Assembly (NCBI GenBank): GCA_035079385.1
Contig: JAVHKY010000023.1
Span: 10,081,501 to 10,145,500, forward strand
Source of the DNA: Aspidiotus rigidus
Lineage: Eukaryota > Arthropoda > Insecta > Hemiptera > Diaspididae
DNA: 64,000 nucleotides
Direction: 5' to 3'
The notes under the pieces are model-generated. The model did not search any database, was not told the origin of the DNA, and was given only the letters and a program-made list of their open reading frames with translations. Below are positions 1 through 9,696 of the stretch, piece by piece; the first letter of the stretch is position 1, and each line of letters begins with the position of its first letter. Made by a program: the position numbers and the translations under genes.

Positions 1-689
1 CACTTCTTTACAGCCACTCCCACTACATTCGTCTATTATCGTAAAAAGTAACGTTTTTCTATTGTTTATGCGATGCAGGTAGATTCATGACCCATAGTTG
101 GATATTGTTCACTTTATACTGAAACGAATGTTATGATAAACGGCCAGTTTGTATGCACGTAGTGTGGAAGAAGAAATTTTCATCTCGGAAGTAACTCGTT
201 CGCGTTTTGAACACGTGTCATGCAGGAAAGAAAAAAATAAATATCTAATTTTCAACTGCCGGGAAGCTCTTCCGTTTTCACGAAGCACACTCTCTTCCCT
301 CCTCCTATGAACTTTGATACTTATAGACGAGCAGTTAAACTCAATAACTTATTGCATTTGTAAGGGCGAGGAGAAATTTTTGATACCTCTGTAGTTTCAT
401 CGGAACATCAGGAAACGTGTAAGAATATTCTTACATTTACAGCTCTAAGCGAAACCAGTTCGAAGTGAATTATATATACATAAAACTCTTGTCGTACGTT
501 CACGTATTCATTTTTTGCGATAAAAAGCCTCACGTAAGAAATAGATGTAAGATGAATAAAAGCACGTTTACGAGAAGAAAAGACAACCAGACTGGGGGAA
601 CATTCCTAACTTTTAACAGTCGGATATTCGTTTTCAGAATTGGACAGGTCACTCATATCGAAAGATCTCTCGTGTACAATCCTACTTCA
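1..689. other. No gene recognised; single-copy-looking DNA
   Basis: I see no homologous coding segment, repeat or RNA gene here. A 75-codon open frame at 465-692 has no recognisable domain and is probably chance. If the kinase gene extends further upstream, this is intronic sequence. Confidence 0.4.
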
Positions 690-1523
690 TAAGTCACTTC
701 ATCATCAGTCGTATCGCTACCTCTGGAACAATGCTTCAACACCATGATCTGATTGGCTACAACAATAGGGTAGCGTGATTGGCTCATTCGCCTATTTACT
801 GCGTTTCTTTAGCTACCAAGTTTGTTATAGTCCTATTGATCAGTTCTCAATCACCAAGCTCAATAATCTGTGATTACATTGTTCAAGAGGCTAGCTGTTC
901 TCCACTTCGCATGCTATTTCCGTCTGTTCCCTGAGTTTTCTTCTTTTCGTGCGGCATTCTACATGTATGAATTCCAATATTGTGCTGTTCTTTATTGCGG
1001 TGTTTACCAAACGGTGACTTGCCATCTTCTTTTCACCTTGATGTTTTGTGCTTCTTTCTCCTGATGTCGAACTTCCTCACAGTCTCATCGATGTATATGC
1101 CTTCGCACTATTGGCAAGTGAGCTTGTAAACTCGGCTAGACAGAGCTTCCCTTGTCCTTTTCCTCCGTCCAGTCGTCGGTTATTCTCTTCACCATGGGTG
1201 GATTGTTTTGAATACCCACATTCACATCATAACTGCTGAACGTCTTTATTACTTTTTGTATGACAGAGTTTCTGAACTTGTTGTCTTTCAATATCACGTT
1301 TTCCATGTAATTCATGAATACCTGCTTCCATATCGGTGACAGCGGTGATCCCATCGCTAATTCCTTTTCTGACTATAGAACTTTTATTGAATCGTGGCGG
1401 TAGTTTTCGTGCACTATCTTTTCTACTATTTTGGTGAACTCAGTCCGTTAAAGTTCACACACTACCAGTTGTTTCGGTGCAGGATGAGAAGTTCCTCTTT
1501 TGGTATGGTGCCAAAAAACTTGT
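690..1523 (-). mobile_element. PLE-A copy 1, 3' part (Penelope-like element, decayed)
   Basis: On the minus strand this reads as the C-terminal half of a Penelope-like reverse transcriptase/endonuclease ORF plus its 3' tail. MGSPLSPI (RT motif region) is visible at about 1330-1354, and the linker motif QNNPPMVKRI occurs further on. The middle of the RT, including the YVDD box, is deleted between these two motifs. The endonuclease region near 1090 still reads GIYID, so this older copy keeps the tyrosine that younger PLE-A copies have lost. Several stops and frameshifts make it inactive. The tail at 690-780 aligns with the other PLE-A tails; a CUGAUGA box survives near 700 but the ribozyme around it is lost. 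The element is interrupted at 1523 and resumes at 4527. Confidence 0.8.
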
Positions 1524-1971
1524 AGCCCACGTGGTGAGCTACTTGTGGTTGCCTTCATTAACTTTGTTAATTGAGGCAAACATGGAACCTGTTTTATGGG
1601 AGTCACTAGTGTGCCATGCATAGCTCTGAAGTAGATATTTTTTCAATTCCCCCCCCCCCCCCTAACATATATAGCTAAGAGGTAGAAATTTCCCAAAATC
1701 CCCCTCCTATCGGCTCGAAGGTCGAATTTTTTTTTTCCACGTTTTGCCATCCATCACCAGGGGGACGGCGCCCGTCATTTTTCTCTAAATTACCGGTTTC
1801 CTGTTAAAATTACTTAACTGATTAATATAAAGAAAATAAAATTTATTTGCAATAAATTTATTTATATCTTTATAAATTTCTAACTTATTACAAAACAAAT
1901 CTTTTATAGAAAAAAGAAAGAAAAAACGACTCTTCCCGCACAGTATAAATACGAAAAAATTTTTATTATGT

Positions 1972-2011
1972 TGATGACGTTTCGAGTAAACTAGTACTCT
2001 TCCTCAGATCA
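1972..2011 (-). ncRNA. Hammerhead ribozyme-like motif, left arm
   Basis: Mirror copy of the motif at 2024-2063. It carries CUGAGGA, a 5-bp stem II, GAAA, the self-complementary ACGU, and C before a 4-nt stem I strand. The two motifs face each other across the palindrome centre. Confidence 0.6.
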
Positions 2012-2023
2012 TAGTTTCGTTTA

Positions 2024-2063
2024 TGATCTGAGGAAGAGTACTGGTTTACTCGAAACGTCATCA
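2024..2063 (+). ncRNA. Hammerhead ribozyme-like motif, right arm
   Basis: Elements in order: stem I strand UGAU (2024-2027), core CUGAGGA (2028-2034, fitting CUGANGA), one unpaired A, stem II GAGUA/UACUC (2036-2040 and 2047-2051) with a 6-nt loop, core GAAA (2052-2055), stem III ACGU (2055-2058), cleavable C at 2059, stem I strand AUCA (2060-2063). Stem III is too short to close on itself, so activity would need a dimer. The unpaired A before stem II departs from the standard fold. Confidence 0.6.
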
Positions 2064-2245
2064 ACATAATAAAAATTTTTTCGTATTTATACTGTGCGGG
2101 AAGAGCCGTTTTTTCTTTCTTTTTTCTATATGAATGTATATTATTTATAAATCTTTTAGTTTGAAAAAAAATATTATATTTTCAATATAAAATTTGAATA
2201 GGATCCTTATTTTTTCAAAATAATATTAATAAATAACCTTTTAAA

Positions 2246-2397
2246 TGAGTCGCGCTCAGCGAAACCATGTACTAAGTCGGAAAAAAAAATTCCGATTTTT
2301 GGTGAAATTTTCAGAAGAGGTCTTCTGCTTTCGAATAAAAAAAAAATCAGAATTTTTTTTTTCCGACTTAGTACATGGTTTCGCTGAGCGCGACTCA
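2246..2397. mobile_element. Small foldback element in the numt
   Basis: Inverted arms start TGAGTCGCGCTCAGCGAAAC at 2246 and end with the exact complement at 2397. Each arm is about 55 bp with a central spacer around 2303-2335. It has no coding capacity and no hammerhead core, and is unrelated in sequence to the foldback at 1905-2130. Confidence 0.75.
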
Positions 2398-3284
2398 AAT
2401 AATTAATATAAAATTTAAATAAATTATATTTAATAATATTATAAAATGAAAATTTATTATTAATAGTTCTAATTTTATTAATAAAATAATTAATTTCAAT
2501 TTTGAAAATATAAAAAAGAAATTAATAAAAAAATTATTAAGAAATAATTAAAAAAGAAAAAATGATTTGATTAACAAATTAATATAAAAAAATAATATAA
2601 ATCAAATTAATTTTACTAATAATAAATTAATAAAAAATAATATAATAATAACAAATTTAAATTTATTATTTGAATAAAAAATCAATAAATTAATATTATA
2701 TAGATTATTAAAAATTGATGTAAATATTTTTATTAAATAAATTATATCAGAAAATATATCTCTGTAAGTAAATATTCTTAAATATATTATAGCTCTACAA
2801 ATTAAAATACTTATTGTTATTAAATAAATTACTAAAGAATCCAATTTAATTAATATTACTACAATTCGAATATCTTGACAATCATAATTAGGATTGTAAA
2901 TTATTAATCCAATACATAGAAATATTATTGATTAAAATATAGGATGAATAATAATATATCTAAATAAATAAATATAAATTGAGTGAAAAAAAAAAAATCA
3001 ATAATCTTGGATTATTTATTGTTGATAAAGCTATTAATTTTTTCGTATCAAAAATAAATAATATTAACATTCTATAATAAAAAATTCTAATTATCAAAAA
3101 ATATTCAATTCATTTTAAATTTAAATTATTTAAATAAAATATACTCCAACTGTAACTAAAGTTTACTAAAGAAGTAAGCTAGGCCGAAGATGAAGTACGT
3201 ATATTTCGAAACATCGGTCACCGCGTGCAAATAAATAGATAAAATGTTTTTGATGGAAATGGCGTAAAGCATTTTACTTTTTTA

Positions 3285-3464
3285 GATATAACAATCTGTG
3301 CTGGACAAGTATTCAAACTAATTTTAACTAAAGTTGATGAATGGACTAAAGAAGAAATAGGTAAGGAGGCAATTATTGCTTTAGTTGATCATAAATTTAA
3401 AGGAAATGGAGATCTTTTTCGAAGTTTAATGAGGAATGCAGGGAACTTGTCCTATGGGTGTTAA
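3285..3464 (+). pseudogene. Unidentified coding-like fragment, 59 codons
   Basis: An open frame bounded by TAG (3282-3284) and TAA (3462-3464) with protein-like composition: it opens DITICAGQVFKL and contains DEWTKEEIGKEAII and KGNGDLFRSLMR. There is no start codon at its beginning. I do not recognise the family. It lies between the numt and satellite DNA, so it is more likely a stranded piece of a mobile or captured gene than an exon. Confidence 0.35.
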
Positions 3465-3539
3465 GATAAGCTTTTCCTCCATTTTCTGTTGCGAAAGATT
3501 TCAGAATAAGGAAAAAATATCGAAGTAACACAATTGCAT

Positions 3540-4450
3540 TTATTGAGCTGAAATTCAACATTTCCTTCTAAGTCCCTCCCCTATCATGTATTATGCGTCG
3601 AGAATCGAAATTTTTTCAAGTTCCCTTCCTATCATATATAACTCGAGAGTTGAAATTTCAACAAGGAACCTGTTTTATCGGTGGGTTTTTTCTAAAAAAT
3701 GGCCGCCGCCCCGTCCGACCGGACGGCAATCTCAAGGTCGTTTAGAGGTCGATATTCTATCATAGATAACTCGGAGGTTGAAATTTTGTTAAACCCCCTC
3801 CAATCATCTATGTCTAACTTGGAAGTCTACATTTCTACAAGTCCCCCTCCTATCAATTGTAGTTCCGAAGTACGGATCTGTGAAGTTACAATTTGATGAC
3901 GTCATAGGTCAGCATTGTGACGTTGCAATCTGATCCATAAAACTGTTCACTGCCATCCCCTGAAGAGCTGTCAGTTTTGGAATAAACGTCTGCCGTCTGA
4001 CAGGCCGGCAAAACTCGGAGCGCGAAAATTTTCCAAGCCCCCCTCCTATCATAATATAGCTCAGTGGTCGGTGTACATAGCCTGATACAATTCTTCAAAC
4101 ATCAATTGACTTAGCCCCTTCAATGAGCCAGATATGTAATGCCTGAAACACTACAAGACTAGGAACATCCTTCTAAGGTATTGTAAGTCCCCATTGTATC
4201 ATATCATATATACGCGGAAATCGGTGTATATAGCCTGAAAGATAGCCCCTTCAAGTAAATAGGTATGCGGTGCTTCATACACCAATTAGCTTAGCCCCTT
4301 CATTGAGCCAGATATGCAACGCTCCAGACACCATAAGACTCGGAACGTTCTTCTAAGGTGTTGTAAGTCCCCCTCGTTCAACTCTGTTAAAAAACCCGTA
4401 AGTTTTTTTCCAAGTCCCTCTCCTATCATATACAGCTCAAGAGTCAAAAT
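3540..4450. repeat. Dispersed satellite block
   Basis: Degenerate units with the motifs CCCTCCTATCATATATA(G)CTC, GAGAGTTGAAATTT and AACCTGTTTTATCGG. A second sub-repeat at about 4095-4365 contains TTAGCCCCTTCA and GAGCCAGATATG, seen again at 16010-16110, 17335-17560 and 55740-55790. TGACGTCA-type words occur near 3896-3930. No coding potential. Confidence 0.7.
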
Positions 4451-4526
4451 TTTACAAATTTTTGGTTGGACGGCTTACCGCAAAGTTTTCTAAAAACGCC
4501 CCATAGAACAGGTTCCCCGTTGACAT

Positions 4527-4735
4527 ACTTGTCGCTTCCAAGGATACCAGATTATCGTTGCTCTTGATTACCACCTCTTCCAATCGCTCTATTAGGTCCT
4601 TGTTGTTTCTGATACTTTGAATTGGTCCAATAATCTGGCGACCAGACTCTCTGTTTTGTAACATGATGATCCCCAATAGTTTACATAAATCAAGCTGTAA
4701 TTCATAATACCAAAGATTGAAATAATTCAACCCGT
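4527..4735 (-). mobile_element. PLE-A copy 1, upstream RT fragment
   Basis: The minus strand reads SIRNNKDLIERLEEVVIKSN and DNLVSLEAT. This matches the RT segment NNGELIEQLDKLEIRSNDKL of PLE-A copy 3 at about 30850-30920. It joins directly to the fragment ending at 1523 once the intervening insertion is removed. Confidence 0.75.
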
Positions 4736-7700
4736 TCGTGACGTCACAAGACAGGTGTAGCCTTTTACTTACTTCGTGTACAGAATATGAATGACGTCAT
4801 CTCCGAGGTTCATGCGAGTCATTTGACTCTGTTAGAACAATTTCATTATTGACCTGCGCTAACATTGAAAACTTCAAATTTCGAAACTCGTTACCTAAAG
4901 ATCAAACAACTTGGAACTCACCTTTGCAGTGACGTACCCACCCAGAAAATTTCCCAGCGGACGAGTGTTGAAGAAGAAGTGGGCGGAGAAAAAATGTAGT
5001 AGACAATTTTTTGAAAAAATATTTAGAATAAAATTTGATGTTTTATGCGTCCTGGCCCCGTTTGTACCCTCCTATCTCCCCCCACCGCGCTACGCCTGTG
5101 GCCCACTGGAGAGAACCTCGTGAGTATGTCGGTTTGCTCTTTCGACCTTAAAAGTTCGATTTTCGCTCTTTAACCTTCACGTAAGAATAATGAGACTCGA
5201 TATCGTCAAATGTTGTTTTCGTTTTACTTTTCGGGAAAGGAAGACTTGGGAAAATTTTGATCTGGATGCTTTTTAAGTTGAATAATCTTGACTCCCTTAA
5301 TTCGTGCTCTGCCGCCTCAGAATGTAAGAAGTAACCTGGACTTGAGATGGATACCCTGGCCTTTTTAGTGATCCTCATAACTTGATGTACTTTCTAGAGA
5401 CTTGAAGAAGTTTGAGTTCTAGAAACTTGGTCAACAGAGGAAGAAGAGGGACTGCGACACGCGGGCAGGCTTCCTCTTTCGAATTGTACGCATAAAAGTT
5501 GAAAGACTTTTAGGCCGTGTAGGAAGCTAACAGAGTAAGCTGCTCGCACCTTTGACTCCGGATTTCGACCAATTCCTCTCGAATCTGTGCCCATAAAAGG
5601 TAAGACTTTGTACCAGAAGAGGTGTTCTCGATTCAGCCCCTCGAAAAACATATACTTCTTCCTATGTTTCCCTTTAAAAAAACAAAAGTGACGCTGCTAA
5701 ATAATCGCAACATGACTGTATTTTTTTCGCATCGTGTGCGAATTTATTTTATTGGTGCTTGTTATAATAAATTTTCGTGCTATTCAACGTCTATTGACGC
5801 TTTGTATAGGGCGTCTAAAAGCTTTGTCAGTTATTTTTACATCAATCGCGTAAGCACTTGAAAACGTGTAACGTACCTCATTTGATTGACGATGAAGTTG
5901 TAAGATTATTCGAATTTCCACGGAGAACAAGCTGAGATATTTGTCGGACGACGCCGAGTCTAAATTATACAAAATACACGCGAACGTGATATTCATGATA
6001 TTATCAGACATTTATGACTGTCACGTGTTTCCCTTCTTTCCTTCAAAATTATTGAATTTTTCATTGTCGAATAAGTTGTGCGAACATGTGAGTGCTATAT
6101 GTACGTACTTACGAGTTTTTTTCTTTTCTTTTTGGAAACTACGAAATAATGGAATGGAACCTACTCACGTTCATAGGTCATATTTTCATTTATAAATCGA
6201 TTATTGTCTTCATACAGAAGCCGTCGACTTATATAAACGTTTGATTTTTCGAATATTTTATTATGTTAGCCATCGAGAGACTCTTATATGAAAAAAGTGT
6301 TAAAATTTTCATCCCTTTCTTTTCTATCTATCACTCATGTGCCACATTTAGTATACCTGATTTTTTTAGAAATGGAGGAAGTGGGATATCGGGTTTTGTT
6401 ATAATTTTTGAAAATACATCGCGAAAAATCCTCGCGAATCTTTTTCCTTGTATATCGCTACAATGAAAGATACGGGATACCTCTGACCCGAAAATAACGA
6501 ACTGACATCATCAAATTTCAGCGGAAATTTTCCATTGGCATTTTGTAGTTGTGTTTTCGTATGCTGCTTTCTCATGTAAGATATTATACGAAGCATGATA
6601 AGGGCTTCGAGTGCATTGAATTTTTGAAATATTGAATATGAGGACTCTATACGTGTAAATGAACATCATCAGTAAAGCATGTATTCGGAAATTCTTGTAG
6701 TAGTTTCGTGATATGAAAAACTTATCTGTGTATTCACGGAAAAACGTCGGTGCGGTTTTTCTTTCCCTTCTCAAATCGAGTGAAAAATGTGATGTGGGAG
6801 AGAAAATTGGTGAATCGTATTTTTGGTATGTGTGTTCCTATCGTATTCAGCCTTGGCTCTTTTTGATCATCACCGTTTTTCTTATGGCGACGTTTTTTTT
6901 TAAATACGAGCACGTTTGAGAAGGTAGTCCTCGCTCGAATTTCATGAAAAAAAAAAGACGAATATCAGGGGCTAAGTTATTACGCGTCTCGACAAACTCG
7001 ATCTGCGCGTATTAATCTCGGTATAGACTCACCGTTCTAATGCCTCTAGCCTATAATATGATGATTAACTCCTCAGACCATTGTACAGACAATATTCCGG
7101 TATTCGTTTATATACCCGTGATCAATATTTTCTGTCATATCTAATGTACCCACGTTCGTGACGCTCTCTTCTAACGAATTGACTGATCGACGTTGACGAA
7201 TTTCAGATCTTCGTACAGCTTTAGGCTGTCCTTTATTCTGCTGTCAGACATTGGTTCGGATGTTTTTGCTTTTGCCCTACATCTCATTTATCATATTATT
7301 ATTATTTTGAAAAATAAAAATATCGTCAACATTGATTAGCATCTTGAATTGCTGTTTCTCGCCAATGGTAATGTTCGTCATCAAGTCTTTTAGCCTTTTA
7401 TATTGGGACTATCCTTGGTAGAACAGTCACGAAAAACCGTTACGGTTTTTTGACACTGTTTTGACTTCCCGGAAATGGAAAAACAGTCACGGTTTTGATA
7501 ACGTCATCAAAATCTTTCGTCGGTTGTCAATTTTTTTTTTGTCAAAATGGGTTGTCAATTTGATATCAGATCGTAAGGTTCATTAAAAACTATGAGGCAA
7601 TCTCCGCGAACTTTCAAGACGATTTAGGAGATTCTGGGTCTATCAGAAAACTTCAAAAGCCTCCCAGAATAGCTGCGGGTTCTTTTGGTCACCTAAGAAC

Positions 7701-8510
7701 CAGCATGTATACTAGCAAACTTACGTACATCCTAATGGGAGGTTTGGAGAGCCTTCACGTGATCAGATATCAATTTCCGGTCTGCCTGGACCCCTTTAGG
7801 CTTCCCACAGTGTAGCTGCTATCATGGAGAGCACAGTCTATCTTGAGGTTTTCAATGTTTAATGTACAATCCAGATGCAAACAAATAATCAACTTCGCGC
7901 GCACGGAATCCTAGAAAATTTCATCTTGTCCGTTCCTTACTGGCTATCATACCACGGATTCCGAATATCCTCTTCCGAGTCCTGTATCGTGATTTTCAAC
8001 AAAAACACACGTCAAAACCCCAGTTCTTCCCCTCCTCCACAATTCCACCCCTGTCGCGGTTGATGACGTACAGTAGAAGTACTCGGCCGCAGCCTCCGCT
8101 TTCGCTTCTAACATTCATGGCTACTGCATATTGAAGGAGTTGAAGCCGAAAGCCTCAGAGCTTCAAACGTCTTAATATAAACGTTGCAACCGTAAAATTC
8201 TACTTCCATCCACATACCATATCCTAGTCCGACCTATCCTAGATCATGGATTACCCATTTAAAGACTCGCACCCTCATCCCATCTCTCACTTTTAGACAT
8301 ACAGTAAAAATTCCGTCATTCGCATTCGCACGGTCGCTTTCCGCACTAGCCCTGCTCTAAGTCTAACCCCCAAGTCAGGTTATCCACCTCTACATTTTCG
8401 TCAACTCTACTTGGCTGCCAGACTCCTCATCTCTATCTTACAACTTTCCCAAACCCCCGGTTCACAATAAGCTCTGCTTTTTCACCCATTTCCTTGCAAA
8501 GTTCAACAAA
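4736..8510. other. No gene recognised
   Basis: Several open frames of 60-87 codons overlap on both strands (for example 5394-5651 minus and 6511-6774 minus). None shows a domain, codon pattern or flanking splice signals I can support. The base composition resembles other non-repeat parts of the window, so this is probably ancestral intron or intergenic DNA. Confidence 0.4.
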
Positions 8511-8514
8511 CGGG

Positions 8515-8826
8515 CAGAGAAAGGGTTTTTCAATTGTACAAATCTACTTTATTAGTTGCTTATACAAGAGTACTTTCGGGTGTTATCCCATCATCAGTTG
8601 TGTCGCAACTGGAGAAAAAGGCCTTAACCATGAGTTTTTATAGTATAACACTGTGATCTTATTGGCTATAACAATGCTGTGTTGTGATTGGTTCACTTCT
8701 TAGAAACTTATTCTTACAATAATATGACATTGTGTTCTTAACTGCTTTGTGGTTGGTTCAATCTATTGTTCTAAATGCTGCGTTTCTATTGGCTACCTGG
8801 ATTCCTGCCGTCTCATTGGTTTTCTG
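8515..8826 (-). mobile_element. PLE-A solo tail (pseudo-LTR-like)
   Basis: This stretch matches the 3' tail of PLE-A copies 2 and 3 from the end of the endonuclease ORF (ATTGGCTACCTGG region) to the terminal GGTTTTTCAATTGTAC. No ORF is attached. It carries an intact-looking hammerhead motif. It lies on the far side of the duplicated segment 8827-9696 from PLE-A copy 2, in the same orientation, as in the flanking-repeat arrangement known for Penelope elements. Confidence 0.8.
8554..8610 (-). ncRNA. Hammerhead ribozyme in PLE-A tail
   Basis: Minus-strand elements in order: distal stem I AGUUGC (8610-8605), proximal stem I ACAA (8601-8598), core CUGAUGA (8597-8591), unpaired U, stem II GGG/CCC (8589-8587, 8580-8578) with loop AUAACA, core GAAA (8577-8574), stem III AGUACU (8574-8569), cleavable C (8568), stem I UUGU (8567-8564) and distal GCAACU (8559-8554). 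All invariant core bases are present and both stem I segments pair perfectly. Hammerheads are established in Penelope-like elements. The palindromic stem III suggests a dimeric fold. Confidence 0.8.
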
Positions 8827-9696
8827 CATGAATACAGTAAATTAGCCGGTCTTCATGCGGACGAAAGAAACGCCAATTCTGATTATGAGTGGACCTTTTT
8901 TTTTTTTTTTTTTATTTAAATAAAAATCTAGGGTAATATCAGTACTTTGGATTGCTCACTTGTTCCGGCTCTCATGTTATAAATTTGGTTGTGTTTTGGG
9001 ACGAGAAAACCGAGTACTGAACAAGTGAGCAATTTAAAGTTCTTTCTTGGCGTTCTTGATTCTTCTTTCGTAACAAATATAAAATACTGTAAATAACAAT
9101 GGAGGAAAAGAAGGCGATCTGACGAGCAATGTTTCTTCGGTTGTCAAGAAAGAATATACGATGAGTATCTCGAAACAACACTGTCGGTGGGTTTTCTAAG
9201 GAACGGGGTTTGGAACTATATCCTATAAAATTTCGATTCTTTTCCCTCTCTCCAACAAGCAGCCTTCAATCAATTGCGTATCCTGCCTTCATGAAAATTT
9301 GAACAGTAAAATCGCTCGTCGTACTGATCAAAAAATTAAGAATAATTCGTCACCGGCGACTCTTCAATTTGAAAATCCTCTGCAAACAAGGAACACGAGG
9401 ATTCTAATTGTAGATTTCTTTGCATTTATTCAAGACATCATTGAGCATGCTCATACTAATCGATAGTTGTGCTTCAAGCCGGGCGAATTTCCCTGTCCTC
9501 CATATGCGTACCGTCTACAAGTTCACGAGGAACACTCGGCACTCCTGAAAGTCATGGGATCTTTTTGTAAGGTGAATAAGAACAATCCTCGTTCCTTATT
9601 TGCAGATCTTCCGAAATCAATCATGAATATCGTCCTCTTTTACCTATTATCGGAACTCATAATGAGTGAGTGAGATGTAAGTAGAGCACTGATATT
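8827..9696. repeat. Duplicated non-PLE segment, copy 1
   Basis: About 870 bp, nearly identical to 26601-27470 (offset 17774 in the shared ORF). The copies differ mainly in a poly-T run and scattered substitutions. It begins TTTCTGCATGAATACAG and runs into a PLE-A tail on its right in both places; here a PLE-A tail also lies on the left. It contains a 14-bp inverted repeat ATTGCTCACTTGTT (8955-8968, partner near 9021-9034) and the interrupted frame at 9200-9673. Confidence 0.85.
9200..9673 (+). pseudogene. Unidentified long reading frame with one in-frame TAG, copy 1
   Basis: From the TAA at 9197-9199 the frame stays open for 157 codons except for one TAG at 9464-9466. Upstream of the TAG it contains NKQPSINCVSCLHENLNSK and ILIVDFFAFIQDIIEHAH. 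Downstream it contains CFKPGEFPCPPYAYRLQVHE and LPKSIMNIVLFYLLSEL. The composition looks like protein and the frame is preserved in both copies, stop included. I do not recognise a family, and there is no credible start ATG. Options are a captured host exon, a decayed element gene, or TAG readthrough. Confidence 0.45.

Larger units (their letters stand above)
1905..2130. mobile_element. Palindromic foldback element with two inverted hammerhead motifs
   Basis: A near-perfect inverted repeat: arms of 109 bp (1905-2013 and 2022-2130) around an 8-base loop, centre 2017/2018. Only a few mismatches separate the arms, so the element is recent. It lies inside AT-rich mitochondrial DNA. The ten bases AAATCTTTTA occur at 1897-1906 and again at 2149-2158, a possible target duplication if the element includes 18 bases beyond the right arm. 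Each arm holds a hammerhead-like core (separate entries). No coding capacity. Confidence 0.85.
1806..3160 (-). pseudogene. nad5: Nuclear mitochondrial insert (numt) derived from nad5
   Basis: This is a block of extreme AT content. The minus strand from about 3045 down to 2520 reads as NADH dehydrogenase subunit 5 when the invertebrate mitochondrial code is used (AGA=Ser, ATA=Met, TGA=Trp). Recognisable stretches are KKLMALST, then HPMF.SMMFLCIG, then DCQDIR, then LICSAMMYLSMFTYSDMF. They match the order and spacing of insect ND5 (KKLIALST, HALFKALLFMCAG, QDIR, LCG.PFLAGFYSKD). Frameshifts separate the first two pieces, and an AAA-to-TAA change lies in the HPMF segment. It cannot be a working gene, and the nuclear code would give stops. 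The AT-rich flanks (1806-1904, 2131-2245, 2398-2520) probably belong to the same insert but carry no motif I can assign. Two foldback elements have since inserted into it. Confidence 0.85.
1524..4526. mobile_element. Composite 3-kb insertion inside PLE-A copy 1
   Basis: PLE-A copy 1 breaks off at 1523 in the codons before the FGTIPKEEL-like motif and resumes at 4527. The six bases ACTTGT occur at both junctions (1518-1523 and 4527-4532), as expected of a 6-bp target duplication. The inserted DNA contains the dispersed satellite at both edges (AACCTGTTTTATGG near 1582 and its complement near 4505), a mitochondrial insert, and two foldback elements. Whether all of this arrived together or grew by later nested insertions cannot be decided from the sequence alone. 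Confidence 0.55.

Noticed and set aside
2131..2245. Possible mitochondrial tRNA-Phe (a TTGAAAA anticodon-loop-like word) downstream of the nad5 remnant
   Set aside because: The position would fit insect mitochondrial order, but I could not form the acceptor and D arms; not reported as a feature.
5148..6919. Cluster of 60-87-codon frames on both strands
   Set aside because: They overlap on opposite strands, carry no recognisable domain and lack splice or poly(A) context.
9527..9620. A 39-bp mini-intron (GTAAGG...TTTGCAG) in the captured frame
   Set aside because: Too short for a typical insect intron, and the frame is open through it.
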